Source of the DNA: Wyeomyia smithii
Taxonomy: Eukaryota > Arthropoda > Insecta > Diptera > Culicidae
Assembly (NCBI RefSeq): GCF_029784165.1
Contig: NC_073696.1
Span: forward strand, 154,292,713 to 154,356,712
Length of the DNA stretch: 64,000 bases
Direction: 5' to 3'
Positions within the stretch are counted from its first letter, which is position 1. Every line of letters begins with the position of its first letter. Below are positions 21,854 through 33,669 of the stretch, piece after piece. Under the pieces are notes generated by a model. The model was not told where the DNA came from and did not search any database. It worked only from the letters and a program-made list of their open reading frames with translations. A program made the position numbers and the translations under genes.

Positions 21854-23831
21854 AGAACGGAGGTACCATGGAGAGCCTACTTTTAATGGCCGAGAACGAT
21901 TTAAAAAGCATGGGAATCGATAAAAAAGGACCGACTGTTCTAATCCTGGATTTTATCAACACATCGAAGGCTTGTCTTGCTGAAGATGAAAATGTTCAAG
22001 AGTCTCTGGAACCAGACATCGCATCTACTACTTTGACGGTAATTATCCAATATACTGTTATAAACATTCGAAAAATCGAACTATCTTATATACATGAAGA
22101 ATCACGTAACTTTCTAACTTGAGTTCCATATTGGTTTCAATTGCAAATTGATGAATCTAGGCAGAATTGCGCGTAGAATATCTTGATTCATATGTTTTTT
22201 ACGTAACATAACATGTACTATCGGCTCTATTATCGTCAGGTTTAACCTATTATCGTCTGGGAAGTAAATGATGTCCTAGAGTCTTAATTTCTCGCATGAT
22301 GGTTCTGTTAAGTGTAGAGCATCTTCCTGCAAAAGACTAGTTCTCTATGATTTCATTGACCCCCGGACGATAATTGGACAAACCTGACGATAATAGAGCC
22401 GCTACCCTACATAACATGTACTAGTTACAGGTACGTTCACAGAGGAATTCTATGAATCCTCTGGAATGTATCGCGGACGTACTAACGTTTATAAGTTTCA
22501 CTGACATAACAGTGCTCATTAGCAACATCTCAACTGCCTATGATCGCATAACTGCAACATTCGACGTTTTAAGGACTTCGTGTTTTCGTGAGGAAATATT
22601 TAAAATAGTATGTTCTTTCTACTTCTGCAAAAATATGCTCATGTTTGTTAAAAAAAGCCGTAAACTAAGTTGTTTCGTCACAGCGTAAAAAATTGCATAA
22701 TTGTCACACTACATCACATATCCAGTTTTTTTTATCAAAAGAGCTGCCATCTAAATCCATATCGGCATTCTGGTGTTCAGCTCATACTCGTTAAATCCTA
22801 GAAAAACGTCACTTCCGCTGTGATATTTTCCAAACCCAGTTTCAAAGCGTAGCGGCATAAAAGTATTGTTGTAAAAATTTCAACAAATTTAACTTTATAA
22901 GTGATGTTCAATGTATGCATATATGTATATATATAAAATAGTGCTTTTTTCATAGAAATAGTTGAGCTATCTATTTGCTATATTGGGAACAGTGCATTTA
23001 TGGTCAAAATATAAAAGTATTGTTTGCTCGAACAACCAATTTTGCAAATGTTACAATTATGTGATCATAGGCAGTCAATAGATTGAAATATTTCTCCATT
23101 GAAATTTTATGGAGTGGGGAGGGGGAAGTATATAAAGTGATATAAAAAGGATAAAAAAGACTTTACTTAATGTTTTGTGAACTGGTGTCTTTATAGTAAA
23201 AAAAACACCTTAATCTGGCGTTTTCTATATAAGAAATGCTTTGGAGCATCCATTCATTTTCTTTACTATTTGCATTCACCTAATAGCCAAAAAATGAAAA
23301 CAATGCCTCAATTTCCGTAAAAAAAATCTTTCTGTGACGTACCTGAACCACGAATAACATTTGAAATATTTATGTGCTTCATTCCATCTAGGATAATGAA
23401 CTGGAATCAATCTTAGAGCAACATCCACGTTTTCAAGGCATATACGTCAAAAAGTTGGCTCCCAATGGTACTCTGCAGCATGGAGAGTTACTACTTATGA
23501 CAAGAATCATTTCTACGGTCGGCGCATTTGGGAGGACCAAAAGTAAGTGTTTCTCCTAAATTATACGTTTCTTCTGATTTTACTTGTCAACACATATGTT
23601 AATCAGCTAAATCTAATTGAGATAGATAAAAATGGACTTCGCAACAAATTAAATGAGGTGAGGACAACACCCTCTCAAAATTTAATGAAACTTTGTATGT
23701 GTATGAGAGAAGTTTTTTCCTCAAAACTGTCCATTTTAAATTGTTCAGAAGAGTGTTCAGGCACGTCTGTTCCTTTTAAAAATAACTTAATGTTTTTAAA
23801 ATCATTCTTCTCAGTGTTTTCTCAGATCTAA
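21854..23831 (+). CDS. Host gene exons, copy 2 (SAM-like module), unknown function
   Basis: Exon 21854-22038 follows an AG acceptor (tttttgcag), ends in phase 0 before GTAATT, and encodes a helical segment like a SAM domain (ENDLKSMGIDKKGPTVLIL). Exon 23392-23542 follows ccatctag, joins in the same phase and encodes DNELESILEQHPRFQGIYVK and onward, ending before GTAAGT in phase 1. A third exon, best phased from 23626 (after gatag), runs NKNGLRNKLNE to a stop at 23831 or to an earlier GTGAGG donor. The modules look like a dispersed uncharacterised arthropod family and may continue into the exons at 26594-30443. The upstream first exon was not found. No stop or frameshift is seen in the two main exons. 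Confidence 0.5.
22219..22404. mobile_element. 186-bp MITE (copy 2)
   Basis: The duplicate of the MITE at 17566-17751, with one substitution in the right TIR (gccgcta for gccgata). It was present before the segmental duplication. Confidence 0.75.
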
Positions 23832-24091
23832 AATTTATTCTTTTATTCAATTTTTTTGATATAAATTCATACAATTTCCTAATAATCATCAATTGACAAA
23901 TTCGCTCAATCTTTTATTATTATTTATTATCGATTTATGAAAAACTTCAGCCTTATATTCTTCTAGTTAGTTTTTTTTTAAATTAAGTATGCAATGTTGC
24001 TTAGTTTACTAAGGTTACACACTTGACAACACACTTACAAAGTTTCATTAAATTTTGAGAGAGTGCTGCCAACATCTGGGCAGGCTGGCGC

Positions 24092-24960
24092 GAAATCCAT
24101 TTTAGTATGTTTTTCTGAGTGTTTGATCTTATTGAAGGTGAAATGGCTTGGCAAATGGCTTCGAGGCACCACTTTGAATTTTTAAAGGCTCGATAATAGT
24201 TAATGCGTCGCCTATAAAAACGCTATTTTATGTTTGCTGTGGTGGAGCAAACACAAAATAGCGTTTGTGGCTTCATTGCAGTCTTCCATTATGTTCACGA
24301 GTTTTAAAATCTGGTTCAACATGTGCAAAGGGCCCAATTACTAACATGTAAACATTGAGTAAATCGCAAATGCCTAGGTATAGGAGGTATAGGATTAAAA
24401 TCGACGTAACATTTGTTTTTGAAACACCGAACATTTTTGGCAGTGAGAGCTGTCGAAATCTTTTTATCTACGGCATTCCGCAATCTTCTGAAAGCTCTTC
24501 TAGCACATAAACAATAGCTTGCATTTCCAAACACAACCCGTTTTCGAAAACGAAATACATGTAACGGCACTCCGCGCGCCTTTCAGATTTTTACTTCTAC
24601 AGCATTCCCTCACATTAGGTGGCATACCTAGAACCCTAGAAGCCGGTTCTCTACCGGATTCCTTCTATGTTGACACTGCCCTTAGCTGTTCACAGAAGTA
24701 GGCCAAGACTTGCTTACACTTGGAGTCAAGTCTTCCGCTTGGCTGAGGTGACGAGACGGCAAAGTCACCTGTAAGCATAGTTTGAATAAACACTCGATTC
24801 GCCGGTAACTCATAGCCGCGTGCGCGGGGGTGAGTTACCGGTGTTGTTTGTAAACAAGTCAAGAGCTTAGTCCCAGGAAGTCGTTTTATCGGGATAACAC
24901 CAGATCCCGACGTTTCATGCATTTTTAAGACATTGGGCATTAAAAAATTCGATACCGACA
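24092..24960. other. Unassigned DNA with hairpins
   Basis: No exon or repeat family is recognised. Two compact hairpins occur: 24218-24266 (21-bp stem) and 24802-24841 (11-bp stem CCGGTAACTCA with an 18-base GC-rich loop). Confidence 0.45.
24218..24266. other. 21-bp stem hairpin with 7-base loop
   Basis: The arms 24218-24238 and 24246-24266 are complementary apart from one position; the loop is gtggtgg. It could be a small MITE relic or a short structured RNA. Confidence 0.65.
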
Positions 24961-24973
24961 ACCGTTTCAGTGA

Positions 24974-25328
24974 GAGCGGGGGCCTAGTGTGGTTGGTAAC
25001 GTCTCCGCCAACCACGCTCGACGCCTGGGTTCGAATCCCACCGCCGACATAGGTGTCGATGGTTGTGAGGTGGCGTGATCCACTCACAACCAACCTAACT
25101 GGTCTAGATTCAATCCTAGCCGACACCGGGAGTTTTTCTGAGGCGAAAAATCTCTGGGATCACGCCTTCCATCGCATGAGGAAGTAAAGCCGTTGGCGCC
25201 GGTCCGTTAATAATAAACGGGTCGTGAGTTAGGGTCCTGGGCGTGGAGTCGTCTCCCTGGGCGTCGGTGATTGGCCACAACAGTGGCGGAACTAGACCGA
25301 CGGAAAATAAGCGAGAATAAAAAAAAAA
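24974..25328 (+). mobile_element. tRNA-derived SINE (Feilai-like)
   Basis: A tRNA-like head carries a type-2 RNA polymerase III promoter: an A-box-like tagtgtggttggtaacg and a clear B box, ggttcgaatccca (about 25028-25040). The body is tRNA-unrelated and an A-rich tail ends near 25329. A 13-bp target-site duplication, ACCGTTTCAGTGA, flanks it (24961-24973 and 25329-25341). Feilai is the known tRNA-related SINE of Aedes mosquitoes. Attribution to it is from general resemblance, not an alignment. Confidence 0.88.
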
Positions 25329-25341
25329 ACCGTTTCAGTGA

Positions 25342-26021
25342 AAATATGTGACATCTGGTGGTCCATTTTTTTTTGAAACCGCGGGACTTTGCAAAGGCGC
25401 GCATTACATTTAAGATGAACGCGAGACATTTTGTTAAAACGCGGGACTGCGGTCTGGTCATTTTAGCCGAGAGTGGCCATCAGGGTAACAGAGAAAGGCA
25501 GTGGTTTTGCGAGGGGAAATTGTCTCTCGCGGAATACTTTTTAGAGCCGGCAGTAAGTTCTAAAGTAAAATAGAATTCAATTGTTAATTAAAGCGGATTT
25601 CGCACGGTCATACTCATACAGGACTTTAGTGGTTTCTTCCGCACAAATTATCACATGTCTTGGTACAGTCCTACAGAGGATACATTATTTCCGCGTGCCT
25701 TTCAGCAGTTTAAACTACTACTCTTGTTTTCAAAGCTGGCAAGTGCAGCAATTTTTTTCTTGCAAATTTGACATGGACATGCACACATGGACAAGCAACT
25801 TTTCTCCTTGTACTAAAAAAACAAATCCTTTAAAGTAGAAGATAATAATCCAGAGCGCAGTTACCATCATATGAAATGCTGTTACCACAGTATGTGTCGT
25901 AAATAAATAAAATTCGCCACAAATATTTTATTTTTCAAATATTTTTTATAAATATAGCTCACATATTTGTTCGTTTTTCTTAGACTGGAGGAAGGGTATA
26001 CCTAATGCTATGTTTTTTCAG
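25342..26021. other. No clear feature
   Basis: Mixed-composition DNA with a gcgggact motif repeated near 25380 and 25440. No supported exon. Confidence 0.4.
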
Positions 26022-26143
26022 GGGGGTTGAGATTTTGTGACCAAATACTACGAAGAGAAAAAGGACGAGGTGGGATTGTGAAAATCATGATAAAATGCCT
26101 ACCAGAACAGTGTGATCGAGATCAAATTTACCTCAGTGAATAA
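26022..26143 (+). CDS. Possible terminal host exon
   Basis: An open frame of about 40 codons (GLRFCDQILRREKGRGG and onward) follows a pyrimidine tract and AG (tgttttttcag) and ends at TAA 26141-26143. No family is recognised. It could be the last exon of the gene in the duplicated region, or chance. Confidence 0.3.
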
Positions 26144-27063
26144 TAACCTTATGAAACAAATTTCAATCAAATAATAAGAACAATTTGTTTACATTCGGCA
26201 ATTGAGCCTTTTTTACATGTTTTGGCAGGCATTTAGTATTTACCATTGATTGTGACTTCAAATTACATAAACAACACTCGTTATTCGACGCTAAACGCGA
26301 AAATTTTGTCAATAATATTTGACACAAAACGTCTGGAATAACGAAACTGAAAAAAAAATGAATTTTGACGAAGTTTTGTGAAAGTAACTAAACGATGTTT
26401 GCTATTATTTTCAGCTACCCAACAAATTTTGAAAAAAAAGATGCTTGCTGAGCGAATCGTCAGGGCACATCCCCAGTAAGGCAAACCTGTTTCCTGTCGA
26501 GCACCTCTCGAGGTAATTAAATAAAATCAAATATGCCGGAAAAAACACTTGAAAATATATTTTTTTTCCAGTCGGTGTTTTTTTATAAGAACAATGGTGA
26601 AGCTAAACGACCACATAGTGGATATATTGAACAACGCGTGTCCAATATGCACAAAGAAGTACCTTTGGATAAGAGAAAATTCCGACGAAAAAAAAAACAT
26701 GCCAAATTTGGAATTTGTTACAGAGCAAATGACTGCAAGTGCAGACATGCTGACAGCTTTGGAAGCAACGGCCCAGAACTGTCTCGAAATTTCGATGCTC
26801 ATGAAACAGTGCTTCTCGATTCATAGGAACATGATAACGCAGGGAAAAAATGTTCATCAGATTTACAGTTATTTCCCTCATCTAAAGTCATATCAGGGTC
26901 TTTTAGTAAGTTGAATTTTTGATGCTATTCAAGCTTGTTTCACGGTCAATATATATGAAGTGATTTATAAGAAATTGCCTCTAAATTGTATTTGTTGAGG
27001 CAACAATGTTTTAGACCAACGTGAGGTTTTTCCATTGCCCTTCGACTTTTAAATGAAATATAA

Positions 27064-27115
27064 AAATCGCTACAATGACAGTTGGTGTATAGGCAAACTA
27101 TCATTGTAGCGATTT
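27064..27115. other. Near-perfect 52-base hairpin in an intron
   Basis: The arms 27064-27078 (AAATCGCTACAATGA) and 27101-27115 are exact complements. After one mismatch four more pairs form, leaving a loop of about 12 bases. It lies between host exons 26594-26905 and 29491-29578. Confidence 0.75.
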
Positions 27116-27479
27116 CGAGCAGTTTTAATTCGTGATTTAAAAATTGAATGACAACGATAGAAAATTTCTGAAAATCACGTTTTGCTTAGAAAATGCAGCT
27201 TTTGAAGTAAAATACTTCTCTCAGGAAGTTCGGCTACATAGGGATGTGAAATGAAAATCTAAAACCGAAAAAAGTGAAAAATATGTCCAATTTCAAATGC
27301 TAATAAATCGGTTAGTATTCGATGGATATCCTTCGTTTTGGCAGCAATATATTGGAAAATCTTCTAAGATTCTTCCCAAAAGAAGATAATAGTAATTTTA
27401 TTATTAAAATAGTCAAGCCTTGTCAAAACGAAAAATTCGACCTCTGATTGGTCGTTATATGACTGCTTCCCAAGCACGG

Positions 27480-29045
27480 TCGACAGAATCATATACCTTG
27501 CAATTAAAAACATGCTATTTGGCCTATATAAGAGCCTGTTTCAGCATTCACAAAAACAGTTAGTTCGACTATGCAGAGCTAATATGAAGTCGATTCAATC
27601 AATCAGCATGAACAGAATTTCGTCGTCTCCTAGCTGCCAAGTTGCAACATGATGCAAAACGCAGCAGCGAGCAAACGAAATCGCTTGATGTTATAAGCCG
27701 CAATACGGTTAGGGGTTGAATCGTTGCGTGTTTGAGAACACCATCGGTGTTTATTCGCTGGATACAAAAATCAAATGCGAATTGTGGAATAATTCGTCTA
27801 AAGAACATTAGAAAATGGTACAACTGAAAAGAAAGGCGTGGCATATTTCGTAGCACGCTTCCGCTATAAGAGAGTGTTTCTGTGAAAACTAGCTAAATTC
27901 ATTAGTCGGAAGGTGAGCTAGATGGACCTTCACAACGTTGATAGCAGTAGCAGCAGATATCAGCACTCAGCAGTAACAGAGAATAACAGCGAGTTGCGCC
28001 AATGGCTGCCTTCAAATTAAATAAATCACTTGCCCTGTGGTTGGTCACCACGGCTCAAGCCTCTGCCAGGCTGAACGCCAACGTGAGCGATCGGGCGAGA
28101 TTTTTGCCGTACATCAGCCGGCACTTCCTCTAATGGAAAAGTTGGATCATTTTGTTCAGAAGAATATTACTGTCGGTAATATTACAGAGATGCGATTGCA
28201 TTAAATCCGATATGGAAATGAACAATTGTTCTTTTGAGGACAAATAAAACACTTAATATAAGAAAGCAAGCATAAGCAGTATGGTAACAGCCTCAGCGGT
28301 AGGTGCAGCCGGTACTTCCATGAGGCGGATGTTATAAGGAAGTAAATGGAAGCGGCATGGCGAAACAGTTCGGGTGTGCTTAGACGCGCTTCATTTTTCG
28401 TTGTTGATATTATTCTCCACATGAAACGACGCGCTTTCGTACAATAGCGGCGGTATTAGCGGTAGATGCATTTGCCAACACTTATTCCAGTAAAGCCGTG
28501 TATAAATTTCAATGTGAAAACACTTTTCTATTGTGTTGGCTGTGCGCATTAGGCCTCTGCCAGGCTAAACGCGAAAAACGGCGCGAACCGATTCGCCCGG
28601 CCGTACGTTAATGTACCGGGTGAATAGAATAGAATCCTTAACTACGATGCCGTTCCTGAATGCGAAACCTATTTTCATCCTTGCCGGTTGAGGGTTTCGG
28701 CCTCCCTCCGGTGAAGCTCTGCCTTATTTTGGCAACTACACAAGCATTCTGGATTTTGGCAATCAAAACTTCTGCTGGCTGTCTGATTTTCAATGTGAAA
28801 ACAGCCTTTAACTTTGTTATCAGAGTGCCTGACTACGATTTGGTAATATTGTTTGAATTAAATGTTTACAAAATTTTACAATATTCCTCTTTCTGCCATT
28901 CAATAAAACAGGTAATACGATGCCTTCGTCATACGCAAGTTCACCATAACTCCCGCTATCGACGTAACACAGAGATGCAATCAGCGTCATATCCGATTTA
29001 AAATTCAACAACAAACTGTCCTTTTTAGGACAACCAAACAGATGA
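27480..29045 (+). other. Diverged repeat with histone-like 3' stem-loops and a TATA-type promoter
   Basis: A TATATAAG box near 27525 precedes a tcagcattc start-like motif. Two diverged direct repeats follow: gcctctgccaggctgaacgc (28051) and gcctctgccaggctaaacgc (28553); and acagagatgc followed by a stem-loop, ttgttcttttgaggacaa (28226-28243) and tgtcctttttaggacaacca (29016-29035). The latter closely resemble the replication-dependent histone mRNA 3' stem-loop. No histone coding frame is readable. These could be decayed histone genes or an unrelated repeat. Confidence 0.3.
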
Positions 29046-30443
29046 ATTGAAGATTTAATATTTTCTCGTTCTGAGCTTTATCCAAAAGTAAATTATCTTA
29101 ATTTGAATTCACATGTACATATACTCTGACTGTTGAAACTTGTTCGCGCCGCAAAGAGTTTGTACTTTTCCTGTTTAGTGAGGTCGTATTTATATGTGCA
29201 AACTGAAATTGAGTAGTAGGTACTTCAACTTCATTTGCACGGAATTTTCAATACTGCCAATGAGCGGTCAACATTTATTTACTAGGAAAACTGACTGACA
29301 CGCAAGCAGCCGGGTTATCTCTCTTGTACAAGTATTCTACTTCAACCTTGCGGTCGTGGCTTTGCATACAACCCTCCTGTTATTTTTTCAGATGACAGAA
29401 AAAACTGCTAAACAACCCAATTGAGCAAAATTTTTCTACCTTTTTTTCCGTTGATTAAATTCATTCTGACGTTTTTGTTTTATAATCTAGGTGCAACAAG
29501 CGTTTGAAGGAAGTTTGAAAAGAATACTGTCTCAAGCCCTATTGCTACAACGTGAGGCATTCCATGAAGTAAATAATGGTAAGTTCAGTTCCTTTGAAAA
29601 CATACCCCTTGGTTTTCAAAAAGTTATTTTTTTTTTGTTTAATTCTGTTGCAAGAACAGTTCTTTCATAAATTTCAAATAGAAACATTTTTCTTAAAATT
29701 TAAGTCATCGATAATTGAAAAACCGCGAAACATTTGCATGTAGAAACGATTTGGCTTCATTTTATCGCATCGATATCCAAAATTTTTCATTTAGTGAATA
29801 ATGTTGAGGAAATGCAGACAAAAAAAATTTCAATGCTTTTCAAAATTTGTTTTGATGGAATGACTTAAAATACTATTTTAACAATTTACAATCGTTCTTG
29901 GTTAGGTATATGAGAATATTTAACCAAGATTTTTTGATCATTTGAAGAAAAAGGTTTCCATTAATTACTACAATAAAACGATATTTTTGGAGTTTACTGG
30001 AAACCTTTCTCTTTCTACAATATTTGATTCTATTCTACTGGCACAATAATTTTTTCTATCGCCATACTTGTGCTTTAACCCTTACTATGTGTAAAAATTT
30101 ATTTTTCATTTTATTTATTTTAGATTGAAGATGCTACTGATTACCTCGACCGTGAGAACCCTACAGCTCACATTATTTGTTTCGGCTCAGCGTTTCAAAG
30201 TGGCCATTTTATGATTGTGCTAGGCAGGAATTGTGGTATCAATATGGGAGCGAACGCTTTACAAACATCAGATGTTTTTTTAAGACTTTTACTGTGTTCA
30301 ACATTAACATCCCTGCTTTGCTTAGGCCATTGAATGATTCTTTGTCCATAAAATTGTTCAAAACACTAACGCATAGCTCTCGTCGCTCGGTAAATGAGTT
30401 GGTGAATCAGTTCGTTAGTACAGATATCGCTGAGCAAGCCTAG

Positions 30444-31150
30444 GGAAATAATAATTGTTATATCTTTAAAAAAAATTGTATCTGTAAAAATATGATTTAA
30501 ACAACTAAAACTAAATATCTGTTGTTTATTACAAAAACTAAAAATACAAACAGAGTTTCAAATATGATTTTTTAATAATATAGTTAAATATGAGAAAATC
30601 AGCCATGGAAATTAATATTGTGCAACTTTATTTTGATTACCCATTTTTAAGAACGATCACGAAAACCTAATTTTGTAGAAAAAAAAACCTCGTGAGTTAT
30701 AAGTATGAAACTCAATTTTATGGGAAAATTACCCATTTTTGAGAACCATCTGTTGAGCTTCTTTTAGGTAATGCTTCCCTATTTTTAAGTTCACACCACT
30801 TTACTCAATTCTTGAGTTTCAGCACTTTACCCAATTTTAATGGGATGAGCTTTTGCACGAGATGGATACTATGTTACCCAATAAAAAGTTGTCAGTCTTA
30901 GTGTGTACTTACTTTTTCCAAAATTAGTCTAGACTGTCTTTTGAAAAGGGCGAAACTTTTTTTGCCGATTTTTTGTAAATCAATATAATTAAAAGACGGT
31001 AAATTCTACAAAAAAGTGTTCTATAAGTAACTTTTAGGAAATTATCTGAATTTTCAAAAAAAATATGGAAAAAATTATATATCAAGTCCTACACTGGAAA
31101 AAATGCAATTTAAACACAAAACATCGATTTAAAAAAAATGGTCAAGTAGG
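30444..31150. repeat. AT-rich DNA with a recurring ttacccattttt motif
   Basis: Short degenerate units (tacccatttttaagaac, ttacccatttttgagaacc, ttacccaattttaatggg, ttacccaataaaaag) recur between 30640 and 30890. No gene seen. Confidence 0.45.
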
Positions 31151-31158
31151 TGATGTCT

Positions 31159-31499
31159 TCACACCCAAATAGTTTCAACCAATTCGGAGAGGGTGTTGCC
31201 AACCGCGGGTTCATTTGGCGCGAAATCCGTCTTTTCAGAATTCAACTGTAACACATTTCTACATTACAGCAGATATCACATGATTTTACCAACAATAATA
31301 TTTAACTTTATAAATAAATACGTCTTAATGATAATCGCAGTAGTTCAGCGCTCGTGAGCAATTTTCAAAATATAATACGATCATGAACTGGTTAAATCTT
31401 ACCAATAAGTACCCTGTTCCGTCCACTTTCGTAAAATTTCTTCCCAAGCAGCAGAATTGTTTCGCAGCCAGTTTTTAATTCGAATCAAACGCTCGATCT
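31159..31499 (-). CDS. Possible host exons on the minus strand
   Basis: Exon-like block 1 (31499-31403) follows ttattacag, ends before GTAAGA, and reads IERLIRIKNWLRNNSAAW and onward. Block 2 (31245-31159) follows gtgttacag and can be read as a C-terminus ending with TGA (KTDFAPNEPAVGNTLSELVE). The phases do not join cleanly: block 1 ends in phase 2 while the attractive frame of block 2 needs phase 0. Block 2 has a relative on the minus strand at the right edge of both segmental copies (DFAPACPDVGSTLSK near 24090). Function is unknown. Confidence 0.35.
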
Positions 31500-32279
31500 C
31501 TGTAATAAAAGGTATGAAAAAATACTTTTTTAAACTTTCTCATAGCAAGAAGCTTTCCTATTGAAATGGATAGGCCAAAAAACTTTATAGCTTGAAAATT
31601 TTAGAGATGTTTCCGAAAATTTCCGAAAAAAGGACTTTATTCATCAATAATTAACAAACAAAAACAAAAATCCGTAGAACTCTACACTTCAAAAAAAATC
31701 GGAAAGTATACGAGTTCACTAAAAATAGTCTGGCATTTCTGCCAGTCAACATCTGGAGCTCCGATACAAGGGGTTTCTACAATCATGGATTACTTGCCAG
31801 TCATTCGATGATTACCATTAGATTATTAGTCAAATTCAATAACAGCTAAAAATTACCAGTTATCATTCAATTCCCTTTGAATTACAAAGATTGCTGTCAA
31901 TAAGTGTGAATTACACTAAGGTCGCTTTTCACGCGTTGTTTTTACGCGGGCTTCTTACGCAGCTTTTTTTACGCGGATTCCGGAATTTACGCGTTTTTTA
32001 CGCGGATTCCGGAATTTACGCGGTTTTTTTTACGCGGATTCCGGAATTTACGCAATCCTAACAATTCTAAATTAGCAGGAAAAAGAGAAAAAAAATATGT
32101 TTCAACATCATTTCTATTACTTTTCAGGAAAGTATGTTTTATAAGTTTTATTTAAAATGCAAAATCATTTCAAATTTCATACAAAATTGGAAAAAGTTCA
32201 TAACGATCACTAATACTAATGCATCGACGTGAATAGCATACCTTGTAGGGCTGTCATCATACTTGGTGCGATGATAGGG

Positions 32280-32630
32280 ATGGCGCTGTTGCGTGTGTAT
32301 GGCTAGCTATAGCGTGTGTAAGACACTAGCATGTGTAGCATATTATGGCTATTGCGTGTATATCTTCAGCGTGTGTACGGATAGTTATAGCTTGTGTGTG
32401 GATAGCTGCTGCGTGTGTAATGATTAGTTATAGCGTATGTATGGATAGTAATAGCACATGGTTGGATAGCTTATGCGTGTGTATAGATAGTTGTATCGAA
32501 TGTATGGAAAGGAATAGCGTGTGTATGGATAGCTATAGCTACAGCGTGTGTATGAATAGTTTTAACGCGTGTTTAGATAGTTGTAGCATGTGTGTGAATA
32601 ACTATAGCGGGAGTTTATCGAAGATTATTA
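32280..32630. repeat. Degenerate 24-bp minisatellite
   Basis: About a dozen units of the type gcgtgtgtatggatagttat, most 24 bp long. On the plus strand they stay in frame for 104 codons (32345-32659) and give a Cys-Met-Asp-Ser-like periodic peptide. I take the frame as a by-product of the unit length, not a gene. Confidence 0.8.
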
Positions 32631-33329
32631 TTGTCATTGAAAATATGAAAACGTCTTAACGAACACAGTTGTTTCTCGCACATTTTGTTTCTCGCACACA
32701 GAGAAAGAAACAAACTTGTCGCTATCGTGAAAAATAAAAAAACAATTAGAAATGCTCTAAATCACAACTGAAGAAGTTAAGATCGTTAAGATATTTTCCT
32801 GTCTCGCCCAAACCTTGATAACAACTACCGAAAAACGTGTGATTGAGCTCTTGCTATATTGAGTTATTGAACCAAACTTTTTTTTTTTTCAAATACATGA
32901 AGTTATATGCTGGGCTGGAACTAACCTAGCATGAGTTTTATCGATTAAATGTCAAACAATTTTCAAATTTAAAATTTTCGGTTCTGGGCTCCAATTTCAG
33001 ATAGTTTCGTAAAGTTTGCTTTTTGCTTAGATAGGAAAATTTTACCAATTCGCTCAATTAAATGATTGTCTTGGTAGTGCAGCAAACAAAGGGTTGATTC
33101 GAATATGTATGAAATGACAGCGATTAAATAAAAGATATCCATTCTTTTAGTATATATTATTATTTATAACGTTTTAACGTCTCAGCATCCAGAAATGCAC
33201 TGTTAGATAAAATTGCAGCAAATACTAGAGTTGCAATTCTCTCTATTATTTGTTTTAATGGAATATAAGAATACCGTAGTCCAACGTCATGCGGTCGTGT
33301 CTTGAATACCACCCTCCTACTTTTTAACT

Positions 33330-33669
33330 GAGCCAAGTACATATTTTTTTAAATTCTAAATTAGCAGGAAAAAGAGGGAGGCACATTTTTTATATCTCGC
33401 GGCCGACTAGTGGGGATTAAGGGTGAGAGGAGGGGAGTTACAATTTTCATTTTAACTATATTAAGTTATAGAATTTATTTATTTGTAGATGGCTAGCAGT
33501 GATGTTCTATTTGAGCAATTTTGTCTGAGGTGTCTGCGTGAACATAAAGATGCCGAGTCTTCGTCTTAGTGTCTCCAGCATGGTGTGTCATTTTCTTTCA
33601 GTTTGTGACGGGAATTGTAATCTAACAAATGGATAAAAAATTCAAATTTTAATGTCAGCATTTTTTTTA
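33330..33669 (-). mobile_element. Extra copy of the I-like LINE 3' UTR
   Basis: It matches 34050-34405 (the 3' UTR of LINE C) almost base for base at a spacing of about 722 bp. It includes the end of ORF2 (ttttaatgtcagcat) but not the terminal GTGTCAAATAAAC. It lies inside the TIR composite, just left of LINE C. Confidence 0.8.

Larger units (their letters stand above)
20151..24091. repeat. Tandem segmental duplication, copy 2
   Basis: A 3941-bp direct repeat of 15571-20150, running to aggctggcgc at 24082-24091. It lacks the hAT-type element and carries a 66-bp extra segment at 20264-20329 within the LINE fragment. Aligned parts differ by only scattered substitutions and short indels, so the duplication looks recent. 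Confidence 0.92.
26594..30443 (+). pseudogene. Host gene, C-terminal exons, frame broken in a T run
   Basis: Exon 26594-26905 starts with ATG or continues an upstream frame and encodes MVKLNDHIVDILNNACPICT and onward, to a GTAAGT donor in phase 0. Exon 29491-29578 (VQQAFEGSLKRILSQALLLQ) joins in frame and ends in phase 1. Exon 30131-30443, using the acceptor attgaag, gives DATDYLDRENPT and HFMIVLGRNCGINMG. In a run of seven T (30275-30281) the frame ends early (stop about 30333). The conserved-looking tail (TFTVFNINIPALLRPLND to the TAG at 30441-30443) is in the next frame, as if one T had been lost. The module order fits the C-terminus of the same uncharacterised arthropod family. Function is unknown. 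Confidence 0.5.

Noticed and set aside
24974..25060. A functional tRNA gene, because of the A and B boxes
   Set aside because: No cloverleaf with paired acceptor stem; an A-rich tail and 13-bp TSD show it is a SINE.
27599..27856. Minus-strand 85-codon frame as a gene
   Set aside because: No splice or start context and no family resemblance; it overlaps a decayed repeat.
32345..32659. 104-codon Cys-Met-Asp-Ser-rich frame as a secreted or repeat protein
   Set aside because: The periodic peptide is fully explained by a 24-bp minisatellite; there is no signal peptide, splice context or non-repetitive part.
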